Notes: generated by a model not told the origin, from the letters alone. Positions 32,941-45,245 are shown, counted from the first letter of the stretch. The stretch is 64,000 bases of DNA from Aselliscus stoliczkanus (GCA_033961575.1 CM066737.1:47406771-47470770); one strand, 5' to 3'. Numbers and translations are program-made.

Positions 32941-34330
32941 TTTTCTAACACATGACCTGCACTACAAGATATACTGAAGGAGTCTATTTGACCTGAAACA
33001 AAAAAGCAAAAGAATACAAAACCATCAGTAGTATTAATGAACAGACAGACAGAAGCAGGGAATGGCAACCCCTACAACAAACAACACACTATACAATTAA
33101 ACATAACATACAGGGTGAAGAAGAACAAGAAAAAAGAACATACAATTTTTTTTTTAGCAAAGAGGAAAAAAACAACTTGCTATTACAGTACAGAAATCAA
33201 CTCACAGCATACATAGGGGTAATTCATGACCACAAAAAAATAAAAGGGTGGAGAAAAAAGGTCTGAACTAGTACAAGGGAATGGAGAAAGGAAGCATGCT
33301 GAAGAAAATCAGTACCCTAAATATGAAACTTTCTTTTACATAAACTCAAAGGTAACCACACACACACAAAAAAAATCCAGAACTGAATTATATAACATAA
33401 AAAAAAGAAACAGAGGGAAAAATCATAGAATACCACCACAATGATAAGATAGGCAGGAAGAAAAAGGCAAAGAAACAGTAGAGACACAGTCCTACCAGAA
33501 TACTAAGATAGAATGATAAGACATCCTCATATATCAATAATCACTCTGAATGTAAATGGACTGAACACACCAATAAAAAGGAACAGTGTAGCAGATTGGA
33601 TCTAAAAACTAAACCCAGCCATATGCTGCCATCAAGAGACACATCTCAGGTACAAGGACAAATGTAGACTCAAAGTGAAAGGGTGGAAATTGACATTACA
33701 AGCAAATGGTATTCAGAGAAAAGCATGTGTAGCTATACTGATAACAGATGTGACAGACTTCATGTTAAAAAAGATAACAAAAGACAAAGATGGACATTTC
33801 ATAATGATAAAGGGGAGTATACAACAAGAAGACATAATGGTCGTCAATATTTATGCCCCCACTCAGGAACAACCAAAAACATACAAAGCAACTGCTAGCA
33901 GAACTAAATGGAGAAATTGACCAAAACACAATTCTAGTAGGGGATATAAATACATCATTGACAGCTATGGACAGATCATTCAAACAGAAAATAAATATAT
34001 ATCAGCCCAAAATGATGCACTAGACGAAATGGACATACTTGAAATTTATAGAGCAATTCATCCAAGAACATCAGACTACACATTCTTTTCTAGTGTACAT
34101 GGAACTTTCTCAAGGACACACCATATATTGGAACATAAAATTAGCATCATCAAATTTAAAAAGTTTGAAATCATTCCAAGCATATTCTTTGATCACAAGG
34201 CTTTGAAATTGGATATCAACTGCAAAAAGAAAGCAGAGAAACCCACAAATATGTGGAGCTTAAACAACATACATTTAAAGAGTGACTGGGTCAAAGAAGA
34301 AATAAGAGGAGAGATCAAAAAATACATAAA

Positions 34331-34444
34331 GGGCTGGCTGAGTGGCGCGGTGGTTAAGCGCTAGCTTCGGAAGCCAGCGGCGCCAGTTTGGTCCCACATA
34401 TGAGGGCCAGTAACACTGTCCTCAAAAAAAATTAAAAATAATTT
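34331..34444 (+). mobile_element. Short SINE A in ORF2
   Basis: GGCTGGCTGAGTGGCGCG, GCTAGCTTCGGAAGCCAGC, ends at CACTGTCCTC plus A-rich. Flanking AAAATACATA-type repeats suggest the duplication. Confidence 0.88.
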
Positions 34445-35763
34445 TAAAAAGATACATAGAAACAAATGAGAATGAAAATACATCCTACCCCAAAATTTGC
34501 GATGAAGCAAAAGCAGTTTTATGGGGGAAATTTATATAATTACAGGTCTATGTCAAGAAAGAAGAAAAATCCCAGATAACCTCATATTACACCTTAAAGA
34601 ACCAGAAAAAGAAGAAAAAATGAAACAGAAAAATAGCAGAAGGAAGGAAATAATAAAAACCAGAGCAGAACAAAATGAAATGGAGAACAGAAGGACCATA
34701 GAAAAAATTAATGCAACAAAAATCTCGTTCTTTGAAACGATTAATAAAATCGAAAAACCCTCGGATAGACTCACTAAGATAAAAAGAGAAAAGACACAAA
34801 CAAAATCAGAAACGAAAGAGGGAAAGTTATCAGGGATGCCACAAAAATACAAAGGATTATCCCAAAATACTATGAAGGACTACATGCCACAAAATTCAGT
34901 AACCTAGACGAAATGGGCATGGTCTTAGAAACATATAGCTTTTCTAGGCTGAATCATGAGGAACTGAAAAGTCTAAATAGACAAATCAACAATAAAGAAA
35001 TAGAATCAGTCATCTGAAATCTTCCCAAAAGCAAAAGTTCAGAACCAGAGGGCTTCACTAGTGAATTCTAGCAAACATTCAAAGAGGACATAATACCTGT
35101 CCTACTGAAACTCTTCCAAAAAATTGAAGAAGAGACAATACTCTGTAACTTGTTTTATGAGGCCAACATTATCCTGATACCAAAACCTGGTAAGGCTGAC
35201 ACAAAAAAAGAAAATTACAAACCAATATCGCTATTGAATACAGATGCAAAAATCCTAAACAAAATTCTAGAAGTTGAATGCAACAATGTTTTAAAATAAG
35301 TATACATCACAACCAAGTGGGTTCATCCCAGAGGCACAAGAATGATTCAACATATACAAATTGATCACTATGATACACATCATAAACAAAATAAAGGACA
35401 AAAATCATATGATTATATCAATAGATGCAGAAAAAGCATTTTACAAGATACAACATCCTTTTATGATTAAAACACTTGATAAAATGTGTATAGAAGGAAA
35501 ATACCTTAACATAATCAAGGCCATATATGACAAGCCCTCAGCTAATATCATAATTAATGGTGAAAAACTGAAGCCCTTTGCACTACATTCAGGAACACAA
35601 CAGGGCTGTCCTCTATCACCTCTGCTTTTCAACATAGTATTGGAAATCCTAGCCAGAGCAACCAGGCAAGAGAAAGGAATACATGGCATCCAAACAGGGA
35701 ATGAAGAAGTTAAGTTGTCACTTTTTGCAAATGACATCATGCTATATATATAAAAACCCTAAG

Positions 35764-35877
35764 GAGGGCCTGCTGAGTAGCGCGGTGGTTAAGCACTGGT
35801 TTGGGAAGCCAATGGCCCCAGTTCGGGTCCCACATATGAGGGCCAGTGACACTGCCCTTTAAAACAAAACAAAACAA
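35764..35877 (+). mobile_element. Short SINE A in ORF2
   Basis: GGGCCTGCTGAGTAGCGCG, CACTGCCCTTTAAAACAAAAC tail. Duplication AAAAACCCTAA on each side (35752-35762 and about 35878-35888). Confidence 0.9.
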
Positions 35878-36849
35878 AAAAACCCTAAAGAATCCACCAC
35901 AAAGCTATTAGACACAATTTTCGAATACAGTGAAGTTGCCAGCTACTAAATCAATGTATGAAAGTTTTTTGCATTTTTGTATACTAACAATGAAACCTCA
36001 GAAAAAGAAATAAAAAACAAAACAAAACAATTTCTTTCGCAGTTGGAACAAAAATAATAAAATATCTAAGAATAAACTTAACCAAGGATGTGAAAGGCCT
36101 ATACTCTGAAAACTATAAGACATTTTTAAAAGAAATTAAAGAAGACACAAAGAAATGGAAAGACATTCCATGTTCATGGATTGGAAGAATCAATATTGTT
36201 AAAATGGCATACTACCCTAAGCAATATACAGATTTATTGCAATCCCCATTACAATCCCATGGTAATTTTTTTAAAGAAATATAATTAAAAACATCAGATA
36301 TGTATGGAACCACAAAATACCCTGAATAGCCAAAGCAATCCTATGGAAAAAAAAAAAACAATGCTGGAGGTATCACACTCCCTGACTTCAGCTTGTACCA
36401 CAGGGCAACAATAATCTAAACAGTACGGTATCGGCTGAGAAACAGGCACACAGACTGATGGAATAGAATTGAGAATCCAGAAATAAACCCACATAAATAT
36501 GGACAGATAATTTTTGACAAAGAAGCCAAAAACATACAATGAAGAAAATACACCCTCTTCAATAAATGGTACTGGAAGAATTGGAAAGCTACATGCAAAA
36601 GAATGAAACTAGACAGCTATCTGTCACCGTGTACCAAAATTAACTCAAAATGGATCACAGACCTAAACATAAGACCTGTAACAATAAACTGCAGGGAAGA
36701 AAACATAGGTACTAAACTTATGGACCTTGGGTTCAAAGAGCATTTTATGAATTTGACCTCAGAGGCAAGGAAAGTAAAATCTAACATAAATGAATGTGAG
36801 TCTCCGAAACTCAAAAACCCTCAAAAAAAAAGAAAGAAAGAAAGAGACA

Positions 36850-36955
36850 GGGCCAGCCAAGTGGCACGGTGGTTAAGCGCTGACTTGGGAAGCCAGTGGC
36901 CCTGGTTCAGGTCCCACATATGAGCGCCAGTGACACTGCCCTCAAAAAAAAAAAA
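36850..36955 (+). mobile_element. Short SINE A in ORF2
   Basis: GGGCCAGCCAAGTGGCACG, CTGACTTGGGAAGCCAG, CACTGCCCTC plus A-tail. AAAGAAAGAG lies on both sides. Confidence 0.9.
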
Positions 36956-37955
36956 AGAAAAAAAAGAAAGAGGCAACCAAGAGAATGAGAGAAGATTTTT
37001 GCAGACAAAGCCTCTTATATGGGGCTAATAACCAAAGTATATAAGGAACTCATACAACTCAACAACAAAAAACAAATGATCCAATTAAAAAATGGGCACA
37101 GTACCTGAATAGACATTTCTCCAAAGAGGACATAGAGATGGCCAAGGACATATGAAAAAATGTTCAACATCACTAACCATCAGAGAAATGCAAATAAAAA
37201 CCACAATGAAATATCAACTCACACCAGTTAGAATGGCTATCATCAACAAGACAAATAATAGCAAGTGTTGGAGAGGGTGTGGAGATAAAGGAACCCTCAT
37301 ACACTGTTGGTGGAAATGCAGACTGGTGCAGCCACTATGGAAGGCAGTGTGGAGATTCATCAAAAAATTAAAATAGAATTTCCATATGACCCAGCATGCA
37401 CCTCTTGGGTATCTACCCAAAATAGGTAAAAACTTTTATCTTTAAAGATATAGGGCCCCTCATGTTCATTGCAGTTTTATTTATGGTGGCCAACACATGG
37501 AAACAACCAAAGTGTCCTTCACTAGATGACTGCATAAAGAAGTTGTGGTATATGTAGAATGGTATACTGCTCTGCCATAAGAATAGATCAAATAGTGCCA
37601 TTTGCAACAATATGGCTGGATCTTGAGATTATAATACTAAGCAAAATAAGTCAGACAGAAAAAGTCAAGAACCATATCATTTCACTGATATGTAGTATAT
37701 AAAACTGAAAACAACAAAAGAACAAGAAAAACAAATGAAGAAACAAAACTCAAAGACACAGCCAATAGTTTAGTGGTTACCAGAGAGTAAGTGGGGAGGA
37801 GGGTAGTAGATGAGTGTAAAGGGAATCAAATATATGGTGATGAAAAGAGAACTACTCTGGGTAGTGCCTACACAATGTGTTATATAGATGATGTATTACA
37901 GAATTGTACACCTTAAATCTATGTAAATTTGCTAACAGTTGTCATCCCAATAAAC

Positions 37956-38056
37956 TTTTTTTTGAGGGCAGTGTCACTGGCCATCATATGTGGGACCAGA
38001 ACCAGGGCCGCTGGCTTCTGAAGCCAGCACTAAACCACCGCACCATTCGGCCAGCC
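37956..38056 (-). mobile_element. Short SINE A in L1 3' end
   Basis: GGGCAGTGTCACTGGCC, GCTGGCTTCTGAAGCCAGC. Duplication CCCAATAAAC at 37946-37955 and 38057-38066. Confidence 0.92.
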
Positions 38057-39723
38057 CCCAATAAACATTAATTTTAAAAAAAAAACAACCTTCTCTGAAT
38101 CATAGGTCACATCTGACTGACTATACCCAACAAGTTGAAACTTGTTACACACTGTTACTAAGGTTCAATGGAGTGCTTCTTGTATTGAGGATCCCTGCCT
38201 TTCTATTGGATGGCACTCAGCAGCAGCTTTCATCATATTCTTTGATCACACACATTGTAGATAAATAGAGCAGAACAGAGAGCTCCACAATGGTCATTTA
38301 ATCTATGACAAAGGAAGCAAGAATATAGATTTGGGTAAAGACAGTCTATTCAATAAATGGTGCTGGGAAAACCGGACAGACACATGTATAAAATGAAACT
38401 GGACCATCCTCTTATGCCATGTAGAACAATAAAACAAAATGGATTAAGGACTTAAATGTAAGCCCTGAAACCATAAGACCCCTAGAAGAAAGCATAGGTA
38501 ACATAGGTAGTAAACTCTCAGACATTACCCTTAGTAAAATTCTTTACTGATATTTCTCCTTGGGAAACAAAATAAAAAATAAACAAATGTGACTACATCA
38601 AACTAAAAAGATTTGCACAGCAAAAGGAAACCATCAACAAAGTGAAAAGACATCCTACTGAATGGGAGAAGATATTTGCAAATGATACACCTGATAAGGG
38701 GTTAATATCTAAAATTTATAAAAAACTCATACAACTCTACACCAAAAAAAAATGCAAGCAATCCAATTAGCAAATTGGCAGAGGACCTGAATACTGAATA
38801 GATGTATCTCTAAAGAGAACATACAGATGGCCAATAGATATATGAAAAGATGCTCAATGTCACTAATCATTAGAGAAATGCAAAGTAAAATCCACAATGA
38901 AATATCACCTCACAACTGTCAGAGTGGTCATCATCAATAAATCAACAAACAACAAGTGTTGGGGAGGATGTGGAGAAAAGGGAGCCCTTGTCTACTCTTA
39001 GTGGGATTGCTAATTGGTGTAGCCGCTATGGAAAACAGTATCACGCTTCCTCCAAAACTCAAAATTGAACTACCTATGACCCAGTAATTCAACTCTTGGG
39101 TATTTATCCAAAGAAATCGAAAACACCAATTTGAAAAGGTAGATGCACCCCTAAGTTTACTGGAGCACTGTTCACAATAGCCAATATATGGAGACAGCTG
39201 AAATGCCCATCAATACATGATTGAATAAAGAAATTGTGGTATATTTATACAATAAAGCATTACTGTGCCTCAAAAAAGAATGAAATCTTAAAATTTGCAA
39301 CAACATGGATGGACCTCTAGTATATAATGCTTAGTGAAATGTCAAACTGAGAAAGACAAATATCAACTGATTTCACTTATATGTGGAATCTGAAGAATGG
39401 AATAAATGAACAAACAAAACAGAAATAGACCCATGGATACAGAGAACAAACTGATGGTTGCTAGATAGGAGGGGATGGGGAGATAGGTGAGAAAGGTGAA
39501 GGGATTAGTAAGTACAAATTAGTAGTTACAAAACAGTCATGCAGATGTGAAATACAGTATGGGGAATATAGTCAATAATGTGTTAAAAACTATGTATGGT
39601 GTGTCAGATGAGTGCTAGTCTTATCAGGGATAGAACTCATAAATTATATAAATGCTTAACTACTGCATTGTACACCTAAAACTAATATAAAATAATACTG
39701 TTAACTGTCAATCATACAGAGAT

Positions 39724-40284
39724 CAGACAATTAAGCTCATGAACTCATCCTAGAAAAAGTGCTACATAAGTCATGCTGAATATCACTATGGTCACCTTCA
39801 AAGTAATCCCCTTGGGAAGCTATGCACCCAGGCCAGCACCTAGTTCACCTTCAAAGCATTTTTGGAACTCTTTCTGGAATGGTCATCAGAACTGTCATCA
39901 TATTACCCTTGCTGTCCTGAATGCCATCAAAATGTTTTCCTTTCAACATTTCTTTTATCTTCAGGTAAATAAAGAAGTCGTTGGGAGCCAGATCAGGTGA
40001 GTAGGGAGGGTGTTCCAATACACTTATTTGTTTACTGGCTAAAAAATCCTTCACAGACAAACAGACAGTGATTTGAGAGCTGGTGCATTGTAGTGATGAA
40101 GGAGCCATAAATTGATGGTCAAAATTTCAGGCCACCTAACTTCTTCACACAGTCTTTTCAGCACTTCCCAATAGTAAACTTTGTTAACTGTTTGTCCAGT
40201 TGGTACAAATTCATAGTGAATAATCCCTCTTATATCAAAACACTTAGCACATTATTGCAAGAAGTTCACGGACTTAATTGTCAG
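39724..40284 (-). mobile_element. Mariner, internally deleted copy (b)
   Basis: 561 bp in L1 3'UTR, ends CAGACAATTAAGC and GGACTTAATTGTCAG. The minus-strand ORF 39851-40108 has the C-terminal transposase with YSPDLAPND (third Asp kept). The HHDNAPAH segment is out of frame. No N-terminal half. Confidence 0.87.
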
Positions 40285-40292
40285 TCCTCGTG

Positions 40293-40293
<1 letters not shown>

Positions 40294-40348
<55 letters not shown>
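40294..40348. repeat. (GT)n microsatellite
   Basis: About 25 GT units immediately after the mariner end. Confidence 0.95.
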
Positions 40349-40517
40349 TATTCAGGGCATGTAAATTACAGCATAAGGAATATATCAACAGTATTGTAAT
40401 AACTTTGTATGGTGTCAGATGTGTAGTAGACTTGTTCTGGTTATCACTTTTGAGATGTGTGTCTAATCACTGTGTTTTCTTCCATACCTAAAATTAATAA
40501 TAATAAAAAATCAATAT

Positions 40518-40868
40518 TATAGTTACCTATTTATGCTGTTTAATTCCTTCCCCTTCTCCTTCATCCCCACCCCATTCCCAACTAGCAACCATCAGTTTTT
40601 CCTCTATGTCTCTGAGGTTGTTTCTGTTTACTTTGCTCATTCATTCAGTTTTTCAGAGTCCACATATAAGTGAGATCATATGGTATTTGTCTTTCTCCAA
40701 CTGACTTATTTCACTTAACATAATGTTCTCTAGGTCCATCCATATCGTTGCAAATGATACAATTTCATTCTTCTTTATAGAGGAGTAATACTTCATTATA
40801 TAAATGTACCACAGTACACCTGAAACTAATTTTTAAAAAATGTTTATTTCACAATAAAAAATTTAAAA
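40518..40868 (+). mobile_element. Small twin-primed L1
   Basis: 40518-40807 is L1 3'UTR and ORF2 end in minus orientation (CAACTAGCAACCATCAG, GAGATCATATGGTATTTG). 40808-40868 is the plus-strand terminus (ACACCTGAAACTAATTTTTA, TTTATTTCACAATAAAA). Head-to-head halves of one family. Confidence 0.82.
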
Positions 40869-40984
40869 AATTTTCAACCATCCCCCCTGCATTGATAACA
40901 AATATAAATTATTGGAAGAATAAAATAGTGTAATATTGGGGGCCAGAAACTTACTTAAACACTAGCATTAGTCCGCTAGATGAC

Positions 40985-41092
40985 TTTGATGCACTCATTT
41001 AGGTTTCAATATCCTCTTTTATCTAATGAGGTTGACTATCCTGTCTACTTCAGAGGGCTGTAGTAAGTATCAATGAGATAATAGATAGGTCC
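40985..41092 (+). repeat. MIR fragment
   Basis: GGTTTCAATATCCTCTTTTATC and GGGCTGTAGTAAGTATCAATGAGATAAT: the MIR 3' half. Confidence 0.65.
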
Positions 41093-41096
41093 TCCA

Positions 41097-41099
<3 letters not shown>

Positions 41100-41184
<85 letters not shown>
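41100..41184. repeat. (GA)n microsatellite
   Basis: About 42 GA units with one AAAG interruption near 41128. Confidence 0.97.
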
Positions 41185-41188
<4 letters not shown>

Positions 41189-41499
41189 CTTCTAATATTG
41201 TTCCAATGAAGCTGAACAATGCTAATACCCTTATCAGATATTGCCAAAGAAGGGAGATATTGTCTTATCTTTTTTTCTTTCTTCCTTTCTACATCTCACC
41301 CTTCTAAGTCTCCTGATTTACCCTTTGGACACCTTCCACTTTCCAGGTGCCAATCCATGAGTTTATTCCTGCCAATCCAATCCAGGTGTCAACTGATAGC
41401 TAAGATGTGTATTAGATAATGAAGGTTAATGACTGGCGTTTCTAAGGGCATTCACTGTGTCCTGAAACTGTAATATGTATAAGAATAAATTCAGTTTTG

Positions 41500-41612
41500 A
41501 TCCCTAACATTCATTCAGATCCAGTGGGTCTAAGGTGGGTGCCAGGGATCTGTAATTTAACAAGCTGCCCAGCAGATTTCTGATGCTAGTGGTCCACATG
41601 AGAAAAACCATC
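41500..41612 (+). mobile_element. MER5-type fragment
   Basis: TCCAGTGGGTCTAAGGTGGG, TAATTTAACAAGCTGCCC, GATGCTAGTGGTCCAC: right half of a MER5-like hAT element. Confidence 0.75.
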
Positions 41613-41804
41613 TAGGTGAACCTCAAGGAAGAAAGCTATATTAGTAGCATCAAAGAGAAGTAGGGATGAAGAGGGGGCATATTTGGAGGTAATAGGCTGG
41701 CCCTCAAATAACATAGAATAAGTGGTAGCCTATTCTGTCTTCACATAATGCCCACAAAGAGCCCACATTGTCCTTCACAACTGTTCATATCTCCCAGGCA
41801 GCAG

Positions 41805-42055
41805 TAGAGTGTAAGAGTTCAACATGTAGGTTCTAGAGTCAGACTGATAAGGGTTCAAACCTGGTCTGCCCAAAATTGTGTGACTCTGAGAAAGTTATTT
41901 AATCTCTCTGAGAATCAATTTCCAAACTTTAAAAATGGTGATGATTTTATCACCTGTCTTACAGTGCTCTGAGAATTAAATGAGAAGAAAAGAGATTAGC
42001 ACAGCTTCATGCAGGTGGCAAGTGCCCCATAAATGTTAGCTATCATGATTCTAGG
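41805..42055 (+). repeat. MIR SINE
   Basis: Nearly complete: GTTCTAGAGTCAGACTGATA, GGGTTCAAACCTGG, TGTGACTCTGAGAAAG, TACAGTGCTCTGAGAATTAA, CCATAAATGTTAGC. Confidence 0.85.
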
Positions 42056-42059
42056 CCCA

Positions 42060-42920
42060 CATTCTGTTGTGTGACTGTGTTTTAGAATTTTTGTTTTTTG
42101 TATTTTAGAAAAATAAACAGAATATGTACTGGTTATTATATAATACTCCCAGTAGTATCTGGGAAAACATCCCATAATTAAGCCATTAATATTTCTATAT
42201 GGAAAAAGTCTGAATATTCATTGTAAAAGAGATAAAGACTAAGTTCATGTCAGTTCAGGTCAGGCTTTGCTGCCCAATGATTTTTGTCACCTAATTTAAA
42301 AAAAAAAAGATTCTGTCTTATAGATTTTTTTTGTTTTGTTTTTTTGATTTTTAGAATTAAATATAAGGGTTTGTGGATCTCTACCAAGCTTTTCTTTTGG
42401 TTGCAAAGGTGTGATTACAACTTTCCCTCTCTGTCCCTACCTTTTGTCCTTTTCCTCTATCTTCAGAAGTTCCAGAATCTCTATAGAGGTATCCTGTTTC
42501 TTTACAGAATTATGTATTCAAGGTAGCAGAGCATTTATTTTTTCTAATTATGTAGCAGTGGTGAAACAGTTGCTAAAATTATAAGTATTAGCCCAAATGC
42601 AAATTTTACAACAGCGCTGTTGTCAATGGCAATTGCTTAAATCCCTCAAATAAAATCTGTTATGATTTTGGAAATTGTTCTTTTAACAATCATTGTGCTT
42701 CTATTGGATCATCCCAGCAGATCCCAGGACACAGCATGCCAGTCTAAAGGAGTTCCAAACCACAGGCTTCGGAGGATAAAGCAAACAAATAGCTGGAGTC
42801 TCAAATACACGGGCTTGGGGGATCAGACTAAGGAATTCAGACCAGGTCTGACACAAAGTAACTTATGTTTAAGCATTTACTTAATTGGTATAGCTATCAG
42901 CTACAAAACAACAACATAAT
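42060..42920. other. Unique sequence, no gene seen
   Basis: No repeat or exon recognised up to the target duplication of the LTR. Confidence 0.4.
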
Positions 42921-42924
42921 ATAT

Positions 42925-43464
42925 TGAAGTAACAGGACCCTTAGCTGCTAGACCCCACCCCCAGCCTCTCTCTAATGAAAGACTGTTAAAGTTTCCCTTA
43001 GACTTATGAAGAAATTAGACTCCTTTAACTGTCTGGTACATTCCACAAGTTTTTATTACCTCTTATATAAACACGACATAGGCAAGCTGTGTTTATCTAG
43101 ATAAGGTGATAAGACCATGAAGCTTAAATGTTTTTTTGTCCAAACACTCCCATTAGTTAGTTATGACCCCTGTAATTTTCTTGCTGGCTATATTTTAGTG
43201 CTGTCAATGTAATTAACTACAGCGCATTTTATGACTTCTGTAACTTGCTTGATGTATTTCATGCTGTCAAAACTGTCTAAGATTTATGAAAACCACCTGA
43301 AAATTGTAATTTGCTTAGCTTGCAATTTCTGTCTATAAAAACCCCTCTCTCCCTTTGTTTGGGGCTGTGAGTTTGTTCAGGGCATGAGCCCGCTCACAGT
43401 CGCCAGCCACAAATAAACTCCAAAAAAGCCTGTTTCGGTTTGTATTTTTGTGCTGGGTACAACA
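42925..43464 (+). mobile_element. Solo LTR, ERV1-type
   Basis: 540 bp bounded by TG...CA, with ATAT directly on both sides (42921-42924, 43465-43468), a 4-bp duplication as made by gammaretrovirus-like ERVs. A TATA box (TATAAAA, 43334-43340) and polyadenylation signal AATAAA (43412-43417) are spaced as in a U3-R-U5 LTR. No internal ERV sequence is attached, so recombination has left a solo LTR. Confidence 0.8.
43334..43340 (+). promoter_or_regulatory. LTR TATA box
   Basis: TATAAAA about 78 bp upstream of the LTR AATAAA. The only promoter-like motif here that is well placed inside an element. Confidence 0.6.
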
Positions 43465-43468
43465 ATAT

Positions 43469-43855
43469 TACTATTATTAAACTATTGCAGGCCATTTTTG
43501 GGTTCATGTTCAGTTTAACTCAAAGCCATGGTTAACAGTTTCCCCAGGTATTAAAGTACTCCACTCTGAAGTCCCCTGAAAACCCATTTGGAGAAGGGCC
43601 TGCAGTACTCTGTTGCTTATATGAGAGCTTTGTTGCTTTTCACTGCTTTGTATTCAAGTTGTTCTATATAACCCATTGAAGAAGAAGTTTTGACTTAGGC
43701 TCATGAGTAGTTGCATTCTTACTTTTGAGCTCTGGGCCTTTAAGGAATGCTATGGCCACAGGAGCTAAACTGAGATATAAGTAACCCTGAAAATACTGTT
43801 TGAACTTCTTTGGAGACTTGGGTGTGACCCTATCTCTGCTACCATCTAGACTGAC
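43469..43855. other. Unique sequence, no gene seen
   Basis: Nothing recognised. Confidence 0.4.
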
Positions 43856-43922
43856 AATGCTGAGCAAGTCACTTCCTCTCTCTGAGTCAGTTTCTGGATC
43901 TGTAAAATGAAGGGATTGGATT
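43856..43922 (+). repeat. MIR core fragment
   Basis: GAGCAAGTCACTTCCTCTCT, GAGTCAGTTTCTGGATCTGT and AAAATGAAGGGA are the MIR core. Confidence 0.75.
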
Positions 43923-44084
43923 TCTCAAACTTTATCACACATAAGAAATTCTGATTCAAGAGGGTTTCCAGGACACCCCGTACTCTGAATTTTTTATGGG
44001 CACCTCGTGGTAAGAGGTATTTAGATTTTCCCTTGGGAATATTGGATGATTTACCACACAGAGCTCCAACATTTGTAAAAGGTT

Positions 44085-44262
44085 CTCAAATTTCAGGGTA
44101 CCTCAGAATCCCATGGGAGTTTACCACACAGATTCTTGGGCCTCACCTCTAGACAGCATGAATCAATGGGTTTGGAATAAAACGAAATAATCTAAATTTT
44201 AATTGAACTCTGAAGATAATGGTGATGCAGATGTTTCCCCAACACTTTACAGAAACTCTAGG
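44085..44262 (+). mobile_element. MER5A-type element
   Basis: GGTTCTCAAATTTCAGGG, CAGAATCCCATGGGAG, ATTCTTGGGCCTCACC, then a mirrored GGTGATGCAGATG half. Old and diverged. Confidence 0.75.
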
Positions 44263-44269
44263 TTGAGTA

Positions 44270-44553
44270 CAGTTGTCCCTCGGTATCCGCAGGAGATTGG
44301 TTCCAGGACCCACGACAGATACCAAAATCCATAGATGCTGCAGTCCCTTATATAAAATGGTGTAATATTTGCATATAACATATATTTACATGTAGGCTAC
44401 AGCAGGGTATGCCTACACATAACAGCATAATGCTCATCATGTGACAAACTCAAGTTTTGATTTTTGGAAATTTCTGGAATGTTAAAAAACTATTTTTGAT
44501 CCATACTTTATTGAATCTGTGGATGAAAACCCATAGGTATGGAGGGCCAAATG
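44270..44553 (+). mobile_element. MER2 (TcMar-Tigger)
   Basis: CAGTTGTCCCTCGGTATCCG start, GATTGGTTCCAGGACCC, CCTTATATAAAATGGTGTAA, TATTTGCATATAAC and a mirrored ATGGAGGGCCAAATG end, with TA on each side. Characteristic MER2 layout with part of the middle missing. Confidence 0.88.
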
Positions 44554-44597
44554 TATTCTCAAAATGTCCTTTCTGTTGTAGCACTATCTACATGTTT

Positions 44598-44719
44598 GTT
44601 TGGGTTTTTTTGTTTTTGTCTTTTTGAGGGCAGTGTCTCTGGCCCTCATATGTGGGAGTGAACCAGGGCCACTGACTTCCCAAGCCAGCGCTTAACCACC
44701 GCGCCACTTGGCCGGTCCA
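44598..44719 (-). mobile_element. Short SINE A, minus
   Basis: GGGCAGTGTCTCTGGCCC, GCTGACTTCCCAAGCCAGC-like stem. Perfect duplication ACTATCTACATGTTT at 44583-44597 and 44720-44734. Confidence 0.94.
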
Positions 44720-44734
44720 ACTATCTACATGTTT

Positions 44735-45245
44735 TAAAGTAGAAAGTATTTGATTCCAAAAGTGGCCCCTGAAGTGTGTGACGTCTGTATTACTTCTTTC
44801 CAAGGCTCTGCCTAAACTTGTATGGTCACCTCTACATAGTGGATTAGTGTAGGCCTGGCTCAGGCATGTGAAGTATAGCTGGCTTGGGGCAACAGAGAAT
44901 GTGGCAATTGAGCTGATCCTGCTCTCAGGACGCTGCGACACCTGCTAAAGAGCTCTGCACTGCTCTGCTCTGCTCTTTCTGTGAATGAGGTAGAAAAGCC
45001 ATCCCCATTATGAGAAATAGAGCAGCTTGGGTGGGGCTAATTTGGCCATTCCTATGACTCAGACCTCATACCTTCCTTTAAGGTTCAACCTTACTTTTGG
45101 CTCAGTTTGAGCCATGGCCTAGCTGTTCATAAAGTTAAAAGTGTCATGAACACTCTACTAGTATTCCCTGTCACAGTTCCCAGTTTTCCTTTTAAATGTG
45201 TTTAACTCTATTAAGGAACCACACTTGCACCATCAGTTTTCCTAC
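44735..45245. other. Unique sequence, no gene seen
   Basis: Contains a short (CTGCT)n patch near 44956-44985; otherwise nothing recognised. Confidence 0.4.

Larger units (their letters stand above)
33520..37600 (+). pseudogene. L1 ORF2 relic (endonuclease and reverse transcriptase)
   Basis: Endonuclease pieces are at 33675-33920 (IMVVNIYAPTQEQ) and 34029-34330. The reverse transcriptase core is at 35361-35753 ([34 protein letters not shown]). The catalytic FADD motif reads FAND ([12 protein letters not shown]), an Asp-to-Asn change. The Cys-rich C-terminus is at 37152-37376 ([19 protein letters not shown]). Frameshifts, stops and three SINEs break the gene. The product normally performs target-primed reverse transcription. 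Confidence 0.9.
30803..38082 (+). mobile_element. Nearly full-length old L1
   Basis: About 7.3 kb including SINEs. 5' end at about 30803 (GTGACGTCATAGAAATGGCA), 5'UTR to about 31940, ORF1 about 31940-32940, inter-ORF to about 33500, ORF2 about 33520-37600, 3'UTR to about 38082. The 5'UTR and ORF1 are a different L1 family from copies I-IV, but the same as 50883-53971. SINEs at 32261, 34331, 35764, 36850 and 37956 interrupt it. Stops and frameshifts throughout, so inactive. Confidence 0.9.
38268..40510 (+). mobile_element. 5'-truncated L1 (ORF2 C-terminal part and 3'UTR)
   Basis: Plus-strand ORF2 from about 38268 (TTCAATAAATGGTGCTGGGAA) through CCTATGACCCAGTAATTC near 39070 and TATATGTGGAATCTGAAG near 39370, then 3'UTR. 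A mariner (39724-40284) and a GT repeat interrupt it; the last 3'UTR bases run to about 40510. Stops prevent a long ORF. Confidence 0.85.

Noticed and set aside
40192..40491. ORF with a long Cys-Val repeat
   Set aside because: Produced by the (GT)n microsatellite.
41050..41307. Open reading frames of repeated Glu/Arg or Ser/Leu
   Set aside because: They are translations of the (GA)n microsatellite at 41100-41184.
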